A DNA stretch of 16,035 nucleotides from NCBI GenBank assembly GCA_050251555.1, contig JBFWMN010000039.1, positions 1-16,035 of the forward strand. The letters run 5' to 3'. Shown piece after piece: positions 8,650 through 13,408 of the stretch; positions within the stretch are counted from its first letter, which is position 1, and each line of letters starts with the position of its first letter. Source of the stretch: UBA2137 sp050251555 (GTDB lineage: Bacteria; Pseudomonadota; Alphaproteobacteria; Micavibrionales; Micavibrionaceae). The position numbers were made by a program, and so were the translations under genes. The notes beneath the pieces are model-generated. The model was given only the letters and a program-made list of their open reading frames with translations, ran no database searches and had not been told where the DNA came from.

Positions 8650-8727
8650 ATGAAGGGGATTTTACTATGGCTTGTGGGAGTTCCTATTCCTGTGATCATT
8701 CTCCTGTACCTCTTTGTTTTTAACTAA
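8650..8727 (+). CDS. 25-residue hydrophobic membrane microprotein
   Basis: A tiny open frame whose product begins MKGILLWLVG, continues VPIPVIILLYL and ends FVFN. Nearly the whole chain is hydrophobic and fits one membrane-spanning helix with a Pro-Ile-Pro kink; the single Lys at position 2 would favour an N-in orientation. Support for expression is the AAAGGA stretch 8 bases before the ATG, the clean stop, and the position at the head of two more small membrane-protein genes on the same strand. I have a general recollection of similar WL.G.PIP.IILLYL microproteins in Proteobacteria annotated as hypothetical, but I cannot name a family. Function is unknown. The frame is too short to be certain from one genome. 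Confidence 0.6.
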   Translation: MKGILLWLVGVPIPVIILLYLFVFN

Positions 8728-8776
8728 GATGAAGCGCGATTGAAGATCGAATTTTTGAAGAAGGAGTATGACAACA

Positions 8777-8944
8777 ATGTCTAACGAACCCGCAAAGAAA
8801 ACAGGTCTGGGAATTATGGTTCTCGTCCTTATGGTGATCGCTTTTGCCGGTGGTTTCTACTACATGCAGCAAAAGGACAAAGAGACACTTTTCGACTTTA
8901 ACATCGGCGGTGAAAATATCAGCGCCACAGTCGAACAAAACTAA
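8777..8944 (+). CDS. Small single-pass membrane protein (55 aa), paralogue of the next gene
   Basis: An open frame of 55 residues with a perfect ribosome binding site AAGGAG at 8761-8766, ten bases before the ATG at 8777 (an in-frame ATG at 8768 is too close to it). A short Lys-containing N-terminus precedes a hydrophobic helix at about residues 11-29 (MVLVLMVIAFAGGFYY). QQKDKET and an acidic/polar tail ending ATVEQN follow. The positive residues before the helix could predict N-in and a tail outside the cytoplasm, but KDK after the helix makes the topology ambiguous. Residues 14-46 are identical to the downstream protein at 18 of 33 positions without gaps, so the two are a tandem duplication. 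Function unknown. Confidence 0.75.
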   Translation: MSNEPAKKTGLGIMVLVLMVIAFAGGFYYMQQKDKETLFDFNIGGENISATVEQN

Positions 8945-8963
8945 CATATAGGGGAGAAAAACT

Positions 8964-9134
8964 ATGGCTGACCAACAAACAAACTCAGCATTGACCACCG
9001 TCATGATTATCGTGCTGCTCGTCGTAGCATTCGGTGGCGGTTATTATTACTACCAGCACAAAGACAAGGACACGACAGTGGAATTGAACATGGGTGATGA
9101 AAGCTCATCAATGGAGCTGGACACAGGTAACTGA
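8964..9134 (+). CDS. Small single-pass membrane protein (56 aa), paralogue of the previous gene
   Basis: A second copy of the preceding small protein, 56 residues, with its own ribosome binding site GGGGAG (8951-8956) seven bases before the ATG at 8964. A polar N-terminus (MADQQTNS) leads to a hydrophobic helix at about residues 11-29 (VMIIVLLVVAFGGGYYYY), then QHKDKDT and an acidic Ser-rich tail (MGDESSSMELDTGN). The shared core with the 55-residue protein is VAF.GG.YY..Q.KDK; the N-terminus and tail have diverged. It is the last gene before a strong terminator, so the three small genes likely form one transcription unit, perhaps reading on from uvrB. Function unknown. Confidence 0.75.
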   Translation: MADQQTNSALTTVMIIVLLVVAFGGGYYYYQHKDKDTTVELNMGDESSSMELDTGN

Positions 9135-9161
9135 TTTGGCTCTTTTTAAAGAGCTGATAAG

Positions 9162-9195
9162 GGAGGCTCGGAGGTCGCGATCCGGGCCTCCTTTC
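9162..9195 (+). terminator. Rho-independent terminator after the small membrane-protein genes
   Basis: GGAGGCTCGGA (9162-9172) pairs with TCCGGGCCTCC (9181-9191), 11 base pairs with one G-U, an 8-base loop, followed by TTTCTT. It lies 27 bases after the stop of the 56-residue gene. A separate short palindrome GCTCTTT/AAAGAGC (9139-9154) sits between the stop and this hairpin. Confidence 0.8.
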
Positions 9196-9206
9196 TTATG
9201 TGTCAC

Positions 9207-10019
9207 TTAGAGTTGATTACGCGTTTCGGGATAATAGGCTTTATCGGGGTGCAAATTCACCTCCAGAAAATCCATTGCCGCACGCCATGATTTTTCATCC
9301 GCTTCCTTATTATAGCCGACACCTTTTGCAGGGTCGGGAGCCACAAAATCTTGCGTGAAAGCATGCATGGCTCCGCCATATTGTGTCAGAGTCCAGTCGG
9401 CTTTTGCGGCTTCCATTTCATTCATGAAAGTCAGGACTTCGGTTTGCGGAACATGCGGATCGATGGCGCCGTGCATCACCGCAATCGCAGCTTTGATGAC
9501 ACCGGGTTCTCTGACAGGGGCGGGTGAGGACAGTCCGCCATGGAAAGAAACGACCGCCTTGATGTTGGCGCCTGAGCGTGCAAGCTCCAGAGCCATCGTA
9601 GCGCCGAAGCAGTAACCGAAGACGGCTATCTGGTCCGGATCGACCCCTTCCAATGTGCGTACGAAATCGAGAGCGGCCTTCATGCGTGATCGCGCTAATG
9701 TCGCATCCTTTTTATAAATGGAAGATAAGCGTCCGGCTTCACCTTCATTTTTGGGGTGCACGTCTTTCCCGTAAATATCAACAGCGAAGGCGTTATAGCA
9801 CCGCTGTGCCAGCATATCGGCACGCTTCTTCTCATAGTCGGTTAGTCCCATCCATTGATGCGCAATCAAAACGGTCGGGGTCAAAGCCGTCTGCGGACAG
9901 GTCGACGGTGCAAAGTAACCCTGCAATACCGTATCGCCGTCCGTATAGGCTTTGAGCTGTCCGGCTTGGGCTGGCGGGCAGATCAACAGAAGCAGGAAGA
10001 GGGCAAGTATGTAACGCAT
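9207..10019 (-). CDS. Secreted dienelactone hydrolase family protein
   Basis: An alpha/beta hydrolase of the dienelactone hydrolase family (carboxymethylenebutenolidase-like), probably cleaving ester or lactone bonds; the substrate is not known. From the ATG at 10019 it has 270 residues. The N-terminal MRYILALFLLLLICPPAQAG is a signal peptide with probable cleavage after AQA, so it should act in the periplasm, unlike classical cytoplasmic DLH. The Cys-Asp-His triad is visible: nucleophile Cys137 in GYCFGA, Asp187 in HGAIDPHVP, His219 in GAMHAF. The start is set by AAGGGA six bases upstream and by the signal peptide; the in-frame ATG at 10139 would add 40 unlikely residues that hide the signal peptide. 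Divergent from the membrane protein gene at 10356. Confidence 0.9.
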   Translation of the reverse strand: MRYILALFLLLLICPPAQAGQLKAYTDGDTVLQGYFAPSTCPQTALTPTVLIAHQWMGLTDYEKKRADMLAQRCYNAFAVDIYGKDVHPKNEGEAGRLSSIYKKDATLARSRMKAALDFVRTLEGVDPDQIAVFGYCFGATMALELARSGANIKAVVSFHGGLSSPAPVREPGVIKAAIAVMHGAIDPHVPQTEVLTFMNEMEAAKADWTLTQYGGAMHAFTQDFVAPDPAKGVGYNKEADEKSWRAAMDFLEVNLHPDKAYYPETRNQL

Positions 10020-10053
10020 CGGGCAGTCCCTTGTGTAATCGATGAAGCAATTG

Positions 10054-10082
10054 AATTTAAAACAAAATGAATAACAAGCAAA
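10054..10082 (-). promoter_or_regulatory. Candidate sigma-70 promoter of the dienelactone hydrolase gene
   Basis: On the minus strand TTGCTT (10082-10077) and TAAATT (10059-10054) are separated by 17 bases, a -35/-10 pair with 4 of 6 matches in each box, about 35 bases before the ATG at 10019. Seen by eye only. Confidence 0.35.
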
Positions 10083-10144
10083 TTTGAAATAACTCTGAAA
10101 TGATTCAGCGTGCATTCTCTTTGCATATTGGTTTAACATAAAAA

Positions 10145-10150
10145 TATAAG
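10145..10150 (+). promoter_or_regulatory. Possible -10 element TATAAG for plus-strand transcription
   Basis: TATAAG matches the -10 consensus at five of six positions. TTGCAT at 10121-10126 lies 18 bases upstream and is a poor -35. A start near 10157 would place the structured element (10195-10311) in the 5' leader of the gene at 10356, or at the head of a separate small RNA. Confidence 0.25.
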
Positions 10151-10194
10151 GGTGATGTTGTATTCATCCTCATATTGTTGATAGGTCCATAAGG

Positions 10195-10311
10195 CCGCAA
10201 CCGTCTTCAAGATTGTCCGTGAAGCATATCACCCCTCTCGTTACGAGAGAAGGGGAACGGGTTTTTGCACCCTGCAGGCAACGGTCACATCTTGAATGAC
10301 GGGGCAAGCGG
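10195..10311. other. Strongly base-paired intergenic element (candidate structured RNA or leader)
   Basis: CCGTCTTCAAGAT (10201-10213) is complementary to ATCTTGAA-T-GACGG (10289-10302): 13 base pairs with one bulged T. The helix extends outwards through CCGC (10195-10198) with GCGG (10308-10311), and inwards through TG with CA and CCGT (10217-10220) with ACGG (10281-10284). The roughly 60 enclosed bases hold two hairpins: CTCTCG/CGAGAG with a CCC/GGG extension (10232-10254), and GGGT/ACCC (10259-10272). It sits 45 bases before the gene at 10356, in a 336-base gap between divergent genes. Transcription and strand are not shown. I do not recognise a known RNA class; 6S RNA has a long irregular helix too, but its central bubble was not convincingly seen. 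Confidence 0.4.
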
Positions 10312-10355
10312 TCAGCCTGTCAGACATCATCAAAACTGAAAAAGAAGGAAAGGAC

Positions 10356-10745
10356 ATGACAGCATCACTGGAAACTTACATGGTGGTGTCGCTTGCTTTC
10401 GCGGTTTTTGCCGCGGTCACTGCAATCGGCGCGGCTATTGTACTGGGGATCGGTTATGAGCGTATCCGCTTTGGGTTGGAGAGGGTCAAGGAAGGTCTTG
10501 ATCTTGTGACACGCCAATCGGGATATTTCTCGAACGCGATTTTCACTTTGGAAAAACGTGTGGAGGACATGGATCAAAAGGCGCAGGCTGCCGTACAGCC
10601 CCAGCCCGCTGAGCAGGTTCGATCACAAGAACCGGTCGCGTTTATGACGTCGACCAAGGCCAAAGGTGGCGAGCCCCAAGTCATTGATTTCTCGCATTTC
10701 ACCTGGATGGACGGAAAGGAGAAAGACCAAATCAAGTTCATGTAA
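10356..10745 (+). CDS. Unknown single-pass membrane protein with a cytoplasmic helical region (129 aa)
   Basis: Not recognised. The ATG at 10356 is chosen because GAAGGAAAGG lies directly upstream; an in-frame ATG at 10296 falls inside the base-paired element and lacks a ribosome binding site. The chain starts with a hydrophobic helix at about residues 8-31 (VVSLAFAVFAAVTAIGAAIV). An amphipathic, charged stretch (YERIRFGLERVKEGLDLV to LEKRVEDMDQKAQ, about 34-80) could form a coiled coil. A Gln/Pro-rich linker and a C-terminal segment with VIDFSHFTWMDGKEKDQIKF follow. It resembles membrane-anchored coiled-coil proteins in layout only. Its long 5' region may carry regulation. It stands alone between a divergent hydrolase gene and another unknown gene. 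Confidence 0.8.
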   Translation: MTASLETYMVVSLAFAVFAAVTAIGAAIVLGIGYERIRFGLERVKEGLDLVTRQSGYFSNAIFTLEKRVEDMDQKAQAAVQPQPAEQVRSQEPVAFMTSTKAKGGEPQVIDFSHFTWMDGKEKDQIKFM

Positions 10746-10788
10746 GTTTTTGGAGGCTTACATGTGAGGCAATCGTTCCCGAATTTCT

Positions 10789-10816
10789 TTTAAAAGATCA
10801 CGTTTAAAAGATCACG
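10789..10816. repeat. Perfect tandem 14-base repeat (two copies of TTTAAAAGATCACG)
   Basis: Two identical head-to-tail copies (10789-10802 and 10803-10816), followed by a further TTT, lie in the 211-base gap between the genes ending at 10745 and starting at 10957. It may be a duplicated protein-binding site or simple slippage. Confidence 0.7.
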
Positions 10817-10838
10817 TTTCAGGCTTTTGAAGGAGGCA

Positions 10839-10872
10839 GGCGGTCAGTTGATTTTATCGGCTGGCCGTCTTT
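10839..10872 (+). terminator. Probable rho-independent terminator
   Basis: GGCGGTCAGTTGA (10839-10851) pairs with TCGGCTGGCCGTC (10857-10869), a 13-base-pair stem with several G-U pairs and a TTTTA loop, followed by TTTGCTATTTGTTTT. It lies about 95 bases after the stop of the 129-residue membrane protein gene. The rest of the 10746-10956 gap holds the tandem repeat and a weak palindrome CTATCCTTAAAGATAG (10900-10915). Confidence 0.6.
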
Positions 10873-10956
10873 GCTATTTGTTTTGAGGTCGTGTCTTTGC
10901 TATCCTTAAAGATAGAAGACTTTTAATTTTCTCAAACGCCAAGAGCAGCCCCCGAC

Positions 10957-11565
10957 ATGACACTCTGGATTTTCTTATGGATCGTTCTTGCCGTATTCGT
11001 TCTCGGCATTTTCTTTTGGTCGACCGAAATTCTTTTAAAACAAAAGAGATGCTGGAAGGCTTTTGCCGAAAAAAACGGCCTGACATATGAATCTCCCGCC
11101 TTTTTGCAATCAGGCGGTGTGAACGGACAAATGGGTCCGTTCGAGGTCTTCCTCTATTCCGAAGAGCAATTGACCAACGACGTCTCACGTCGCCGTTTCC
11201 GGACGATCTTTTTGGTCCATTTCTACGATAAATTCCCCGCCGCAGGTATTGTCGGCACGCAAATTCACCGCCCCTTTATTGAAGGGTTGAGCTTACCCGA
11301 AGTGCATAAGCCCGATTTCGCAGGCTGGGACGGATCGCTGCCTTTTCACACCAGATCGGATGCGGATGTGAAAGCGTTTATGACACCTGACCGTTATCAG
11401 GCTTTGCAGAAATTGCTCTCGATCAAAAACACCGAAGCTTTCTGGATCTTCGATGACGTCGAAAGCTATTTCCGTTTCGAAAGCTATGATCCGATGACGG
11501 ATTTGGAAGCGCTGGAGCGACGTGTTAAAGCGATTGTGCGCGAATGTGAAAAACTCCGCCCGTAA
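10957..11565 (+). CDS. Unknown membrane-anchored protein (202 aa)
   Basis: Not recognised as a named family. The N-terminal stretch IFLWIVLAVFVLGIFFWS (about residues 5-22) is a transmembrane helix or uncleaved anchor with no signal-peptidase site evident. A soluble domain of about 170 residues follows. It begins CWKAFAEKNGLTYE and contains GGVNGQMGPFEVFLYSEEQ, a strand-rich RTIFLVHFYDKFPAAGIVGT segment, and a C-terminal acidic helix. The layout (anchor, then a W..a.....gL.y opening and a G..G..P strand) is reminiscent of DUF3137-like proteins, but this is a loose resemblance only. Only a weak purine-rich stretch (AAGAGCAG) precedes the ATG. It is convergent with the PPIase gene; a bidirectional terminator lies between. 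Confidence 0.85.
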   Translation: MTLWIFLWIVLAVFVLGIFFWSTEILLKQKRCWKAFAEKNGLTYESPAFLQSGGVNGQMGPFEVFLYSEEQLTNDVSRRRFRTIFLVHFYDKFPAAGIVGTQIHRPFIEGLSLPEVHKPDFAGWDGSLPFHTRSDADVKAFMTPDRYQALQKLLSIKNTEAFWIFDDVESYFRFESYDPMTDLEALERRVKAIVRECEKLRP

Positions 11566-11575
11566 GCGTTACACG

Positions 11576-11613
11576 AAAAACCCCGCCGGTCATGGTGACG
11601 GGCGGGGTCTTCT
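11576..11613. terminator. Bidirectional rho-independent terminator
   Basis: ACCCCGCC (11580-11587) pairs with GGCGGGGT (11601-11608), with GTCA/TGAC continuing inside. A T-rich tail (TCTTCTCT) follows on the plus strand, and the AAAAA before it gives TTTTT on the minus strand. It separates two convergent genes and can serve both. Confidence 0.85.
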
Positions 11614-11647
11614 CTCGTAACTGACTTATCATCAGCTTCTTTAAAAC

Positions 11648-12259
11648 TTATTTTGTCTTGGCTTTGCCTTCTGAGGCTGCATTCGCGGCAGGCTCTTCGT
11701 CAATAATCACGGCTTGTGGTACAGCCAGTGTCATTTTGACGATCTTGTCGGGCATGGCAGGGGGCTCGCCGATATTGAGTTTGTCGACATTTTCCATGCC
11801 TTCGACGACCTGACCCCAAACGGTGTATTGCTTGTTCAGGAATGAGCAATCTTCAAAGCAGACGAAGAATTGTGAGTTCGCTGAATTCGGGTCATTGGTG
11901 CGGGCCATACCGACAGCGCCACGACCGAAATTCGTGTCGTTAAATTCGGCTTTGAGGTCGGGTTTGTCCGATCCGCCTGTGCCTGTGCCGGTCGGGTCGC
12001 CCGTCTGGGCCATGAAACCGTCAATGACGCGGTGGAAGATAATACCGTCATAGAAACCTTCGGATGTCAGTTCCTTGATACGGGCCACGTGGTTAGGGGC
12101 AACCTCGGGCATCATTTTGATCACGACAGGTCCTTTTGAAGTCTCCATAATCAGGATGTTCTCAGGGTTATCGTATTTTTTAGCGATGTCTTGGGCCTTG
12201 GCGGGTGAAACACTCATAATGACTAAACTCCATAAAGCTAGTGCGAGAATACGGCGCAT
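11648..12259 (-). CDS. Secreted cyclophilin-type peptidyl-prolyl cis-trans isomerase
   Basis: Catalyses cis-trans isomerisation of peptide bonds before proline, helping folding of exported proteins. The product has 203 residues. The N-terminal MRRILALALWSLVIMSVSPAKA is a signal peptide with likely cleavage after Ala22, so it is a periplasmic PpiA-like enzyme. The cyclophilin core is clear: FHRVIDGFMAQTGDPTGTGT with the catalytic Arg at 77, then NSANSQFFV at about 125-133, then YTVWGQVVEGM with Trp148. The C-terminal 20 residues are Ala/Glu/Lys rich and look disordered. A strong ribosome binding site, AAGGAG, lies eight bases before the ATG at 12259. It stands alone, divergent from the TPR gene. 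Confidence 0.95.
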   Translation of the reverse strand: MRRILALALWSLVIMSVSPAKAQDIAKKYDNPENILIMETSKGPVVIKMMPEVAPNHVARIKELTSEGFYDGIIFHRVIDGFMAQTGDPTGTGTGGSDKPDLKAEFNDTNFGRGAVGMARTNDPNSANSQFFVCFEDCSFLNKQYTVWGQVVEGMENVDKLNIGEPPAMPDKIVKMTLAVPQAVIIDEEPAANAASEGKAKTK

Positions 12260-12343
12260 AGATTAACTCCTTTTGCCTTTTATAATGAGGCATCAGAAGA
12301 CCAATCTTTACCACGCGGGTCAAGTGCTGATTTTCCAAAAATA

Positions 12344-12373
12344 TTGACATAACACAACTTATCCGCTTATATA
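12344..12373 (+). promoter_or_regulatory. Sigma-70-type promoter of the TPR protein gene
   Basis: TTGACA (12344-12349, perfect -35) is followed after 18 bases by TATATA (12368-12373). The ATG lies at 12406. The sequence ATATATACT occurs twice (12369-12377 and 12382-12390), the first copy overlapping the -10 box. Confidence 0.6.
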
Positions 12374-12405
12374 TACTTTCCATATATACTAAAAGGTGGC
12401 CTGTG

Positions 12406-13110
12406 ATGTCTGAAGACGACAAAAAACGAATTGCCGGTAAACTCTCGATCCGTTCCAGCGCAGGTGGCGCAGGCTTTGGTGCTGATGAAGAGCGCGCCGC
12501 ACCTGCCATACGGGATCGCGGCAACCGGAGCACTGTCGAATTTCATGTCGAAAGACATGAGGAAAGACGCGGATCACGCTATACGGGTAACCTGAATGAC
12601 ATGGACGGGCGTGACCTGATCAGTCTGCCTCTCGTGCGTATTCGTGCCGCACAATTCCTGTCGGATAAAGGACGTTTCGATGAGGCGGAAAGCATGCTGC
12701 GCGACAATATCGCCCGCATGGATGATGAAATCAAAATCCAGTTGACGGCTTTGGCGAAAATTCTGGTGAAGGCGGAAAAATATGCTGATGCCGAGGAGGC
12801 TCTCAATCAGGCGCTGGAGATTGATTCTGAAGACCCGCGCACGCTGGCAAGCTTGGGTAACCTCTACAAGCACACGGGCGATTACGGCCTGGCGATTGAG
12901 AAGTTTGAGGAAGCGCTCAGCATCTCTCCAAATGACACCTATACGCTGTATGATGTCGGGCATACCTATCTTTTGTCAGGGCAATTACAGCTTGCTGCTG
13001 CGGCTTTTCAGGCTGTGGTGGAGATTGATCCCGATGATCGTTCGGCTCTCAGGGAGCTTGGTAAACTTGCCAATATGGGTATCCACGCACACCCTTCCAA
13101 CGGCGGTTAA
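12406..13110 (+). CDS. Tetratricopeptide repeat (TPR) protein
   Basis: A 234-residue soluble protein with no signal peptide, probably a scaffold for protein-protein contacts; the partner is unknown. Residues 1-65 are charged, Gly/Arg-rich and likely disordered. A degenerate TPR-like helix pair (LVRIRAAQFLSDKGRFDEAE) at about 76-104 is followed by three recognisable 34-residue TPRs at about 112-145, 146-179 and 180-213, each ending in an acidic D/P turn (IDSEDP, ISPNDT, IDPDDR). The C-terminal tail is short. The ATG at 12406 is placed six bases after AAGGTGG; an adjacent upstream GTG at 12403 is unlikely. It has its own promoter, and its TAA interlocks with the TAA of the opposing bfd-like gene in TTAA. 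Confidence 0.88.
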   Translation: MSEDDKKRIAGKLSIRSSAGGAGFGADEERAAPAIRDRGNRSTVEFHVERHEERRGSRYTGNLNDMDGRDLISLPLVRIRAAQFLSDKGRFDEAESMLRDNIARMDDEIKIQLTALAKILVKAEKYADAEEALNQALEIDSEDPRTLASLGNLYKHTGDYGLAIEKFEEALSISPNDTYTLYDVGHTYLLSGQLQLAAAAFQAVVEIDPDDRSALRELGKLANMGIHAHPSNGG

Positions 13111-13349
13111 ACGCAAGCGGGGTCTGAAAAGGCCTGTTCTTGTGGAGGTGCCGAAGCAGCGGTTGTTTCGCCGAGCTGATCTTTCACGCTTTTCATGAAA
13201 TCGGCGTAGCATGTACCGCATTGCGGTTTCTTACCGTCCAGAATATCGGCAAAGGCGGCTTTACCGTCTTTTACGGAACAAACCTTTTTGATATGGGCAT
13301 CAACGCCCCCTTCGGGCTCACGTGTCGCGGTGCATATGCAGAAAAACAT
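13107..13349 (-). CDS. bfd: Bacterioferritin-associated ferredoxin-like [2Fe-2S] protein
   Basis: A small [2Fe-2S] protein of the BFD-like group; in other bacteria Bfd binds bacterioferritin and reduces its stored iron for release. From the ATG at 13349 there are 80 residues. The cysteine pattern is CIC at 4 and 6 and CGTC at 44 and 47, matching Bfd (CxC ... CxxC, with Cys4 and Cys6 also at these positions in E. coli Bfd). Extra cysteines are at 24 and 79, and there is a non-conserved tail of about 20 residues. No bacterioferritin gene is in the window, so the partner is inferred. An in-frame TTG at 13367 is less likely. A Fur-box-like palindrome lies 20 bases upstream. It follows purB on the same strand after 55 bases. 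The BFD-like [2Fe-2S] domain call is stronger than the exact Bfd role. Confidence 0.82.
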   Translation of the reverse strand: MFFCICTATREPEGGVDAHIKKVCSVKDGKAAFADILDGKKPQCGTCYADFMKSVKDQLGETTAASAPPQEQAFSDPACV

Positions 13350-13366
13350 GCGCCTATCTTGGCGCA
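13349..13366 (-). promoter_or_regulatory. Inverted repeat TGCGCC/GGCGCA touching the bfd start codon
   Basis: On the minus strand TGCGCC (13366-13361), loop AAGATA, GGCGCA (13354-13349). The last base is the A of the bfd ATG. As RNA this is a 6-base-pair hairpin directly before the start codon, where a ribosome binding site would be expected; no good one is seen. Confidence 0.35.
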
Positions 13367-13368
13367 AG

Positions 13369-13383
13369 TGAGAACTATTCTCA
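13369..13383 (-). promoter_or_regulatory. Fur-box-like palindrome upstream of bfd
   Basis: On the minus strand TGAGAAT-A-GTTCTCA, matching the 7-1-7 Fur core TGATAAT-N-ATTATCA at 11 of 14 positions; its TGAGAA/TTCTCA arms are perfect. TATAGT (13389-13384), a plausible -10 box, adjoins it, so a bound repressor would block the promoter. Control of bfd by Fur is known in E. coli and other Proteobacteria. Confidence 0.5.
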
Positions 13384-13393
13384 ACTATATTTG

Positions 13394-13408
13394 TTGAATC
13401 TTATTCAA
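13394..13408. promoter_or_regulatory. Palindrome TTGAAT-CTT-ATTCAA over the purB stop codon
   Basis: A perfect 6-3-6 inverted repeat covers the purB TGA (13407-13405) and lies 11 bases from the Fur-like palindrome. It could be a second operator half of the bfd control region or a very weak hairpin. Not recognised. Confidence 0.25.

Noticed and set aside
10020..10139. A 40-residue N-terminal extension of the dienelactone hydrolase.
   Set aside because: It would bury a clear signal peptide, and AAGGGA directly precedes the ATG at 10019.
10195..10311. Assignment of the structured element as 6S RNA.
   Set aside because: It has a long irregular helix, but the enclosed part folds as two hairpins, the length is short for 6S, and the usual zapA/5-formyltetrahydrofolate cyclo-ligase neighbours are absent.
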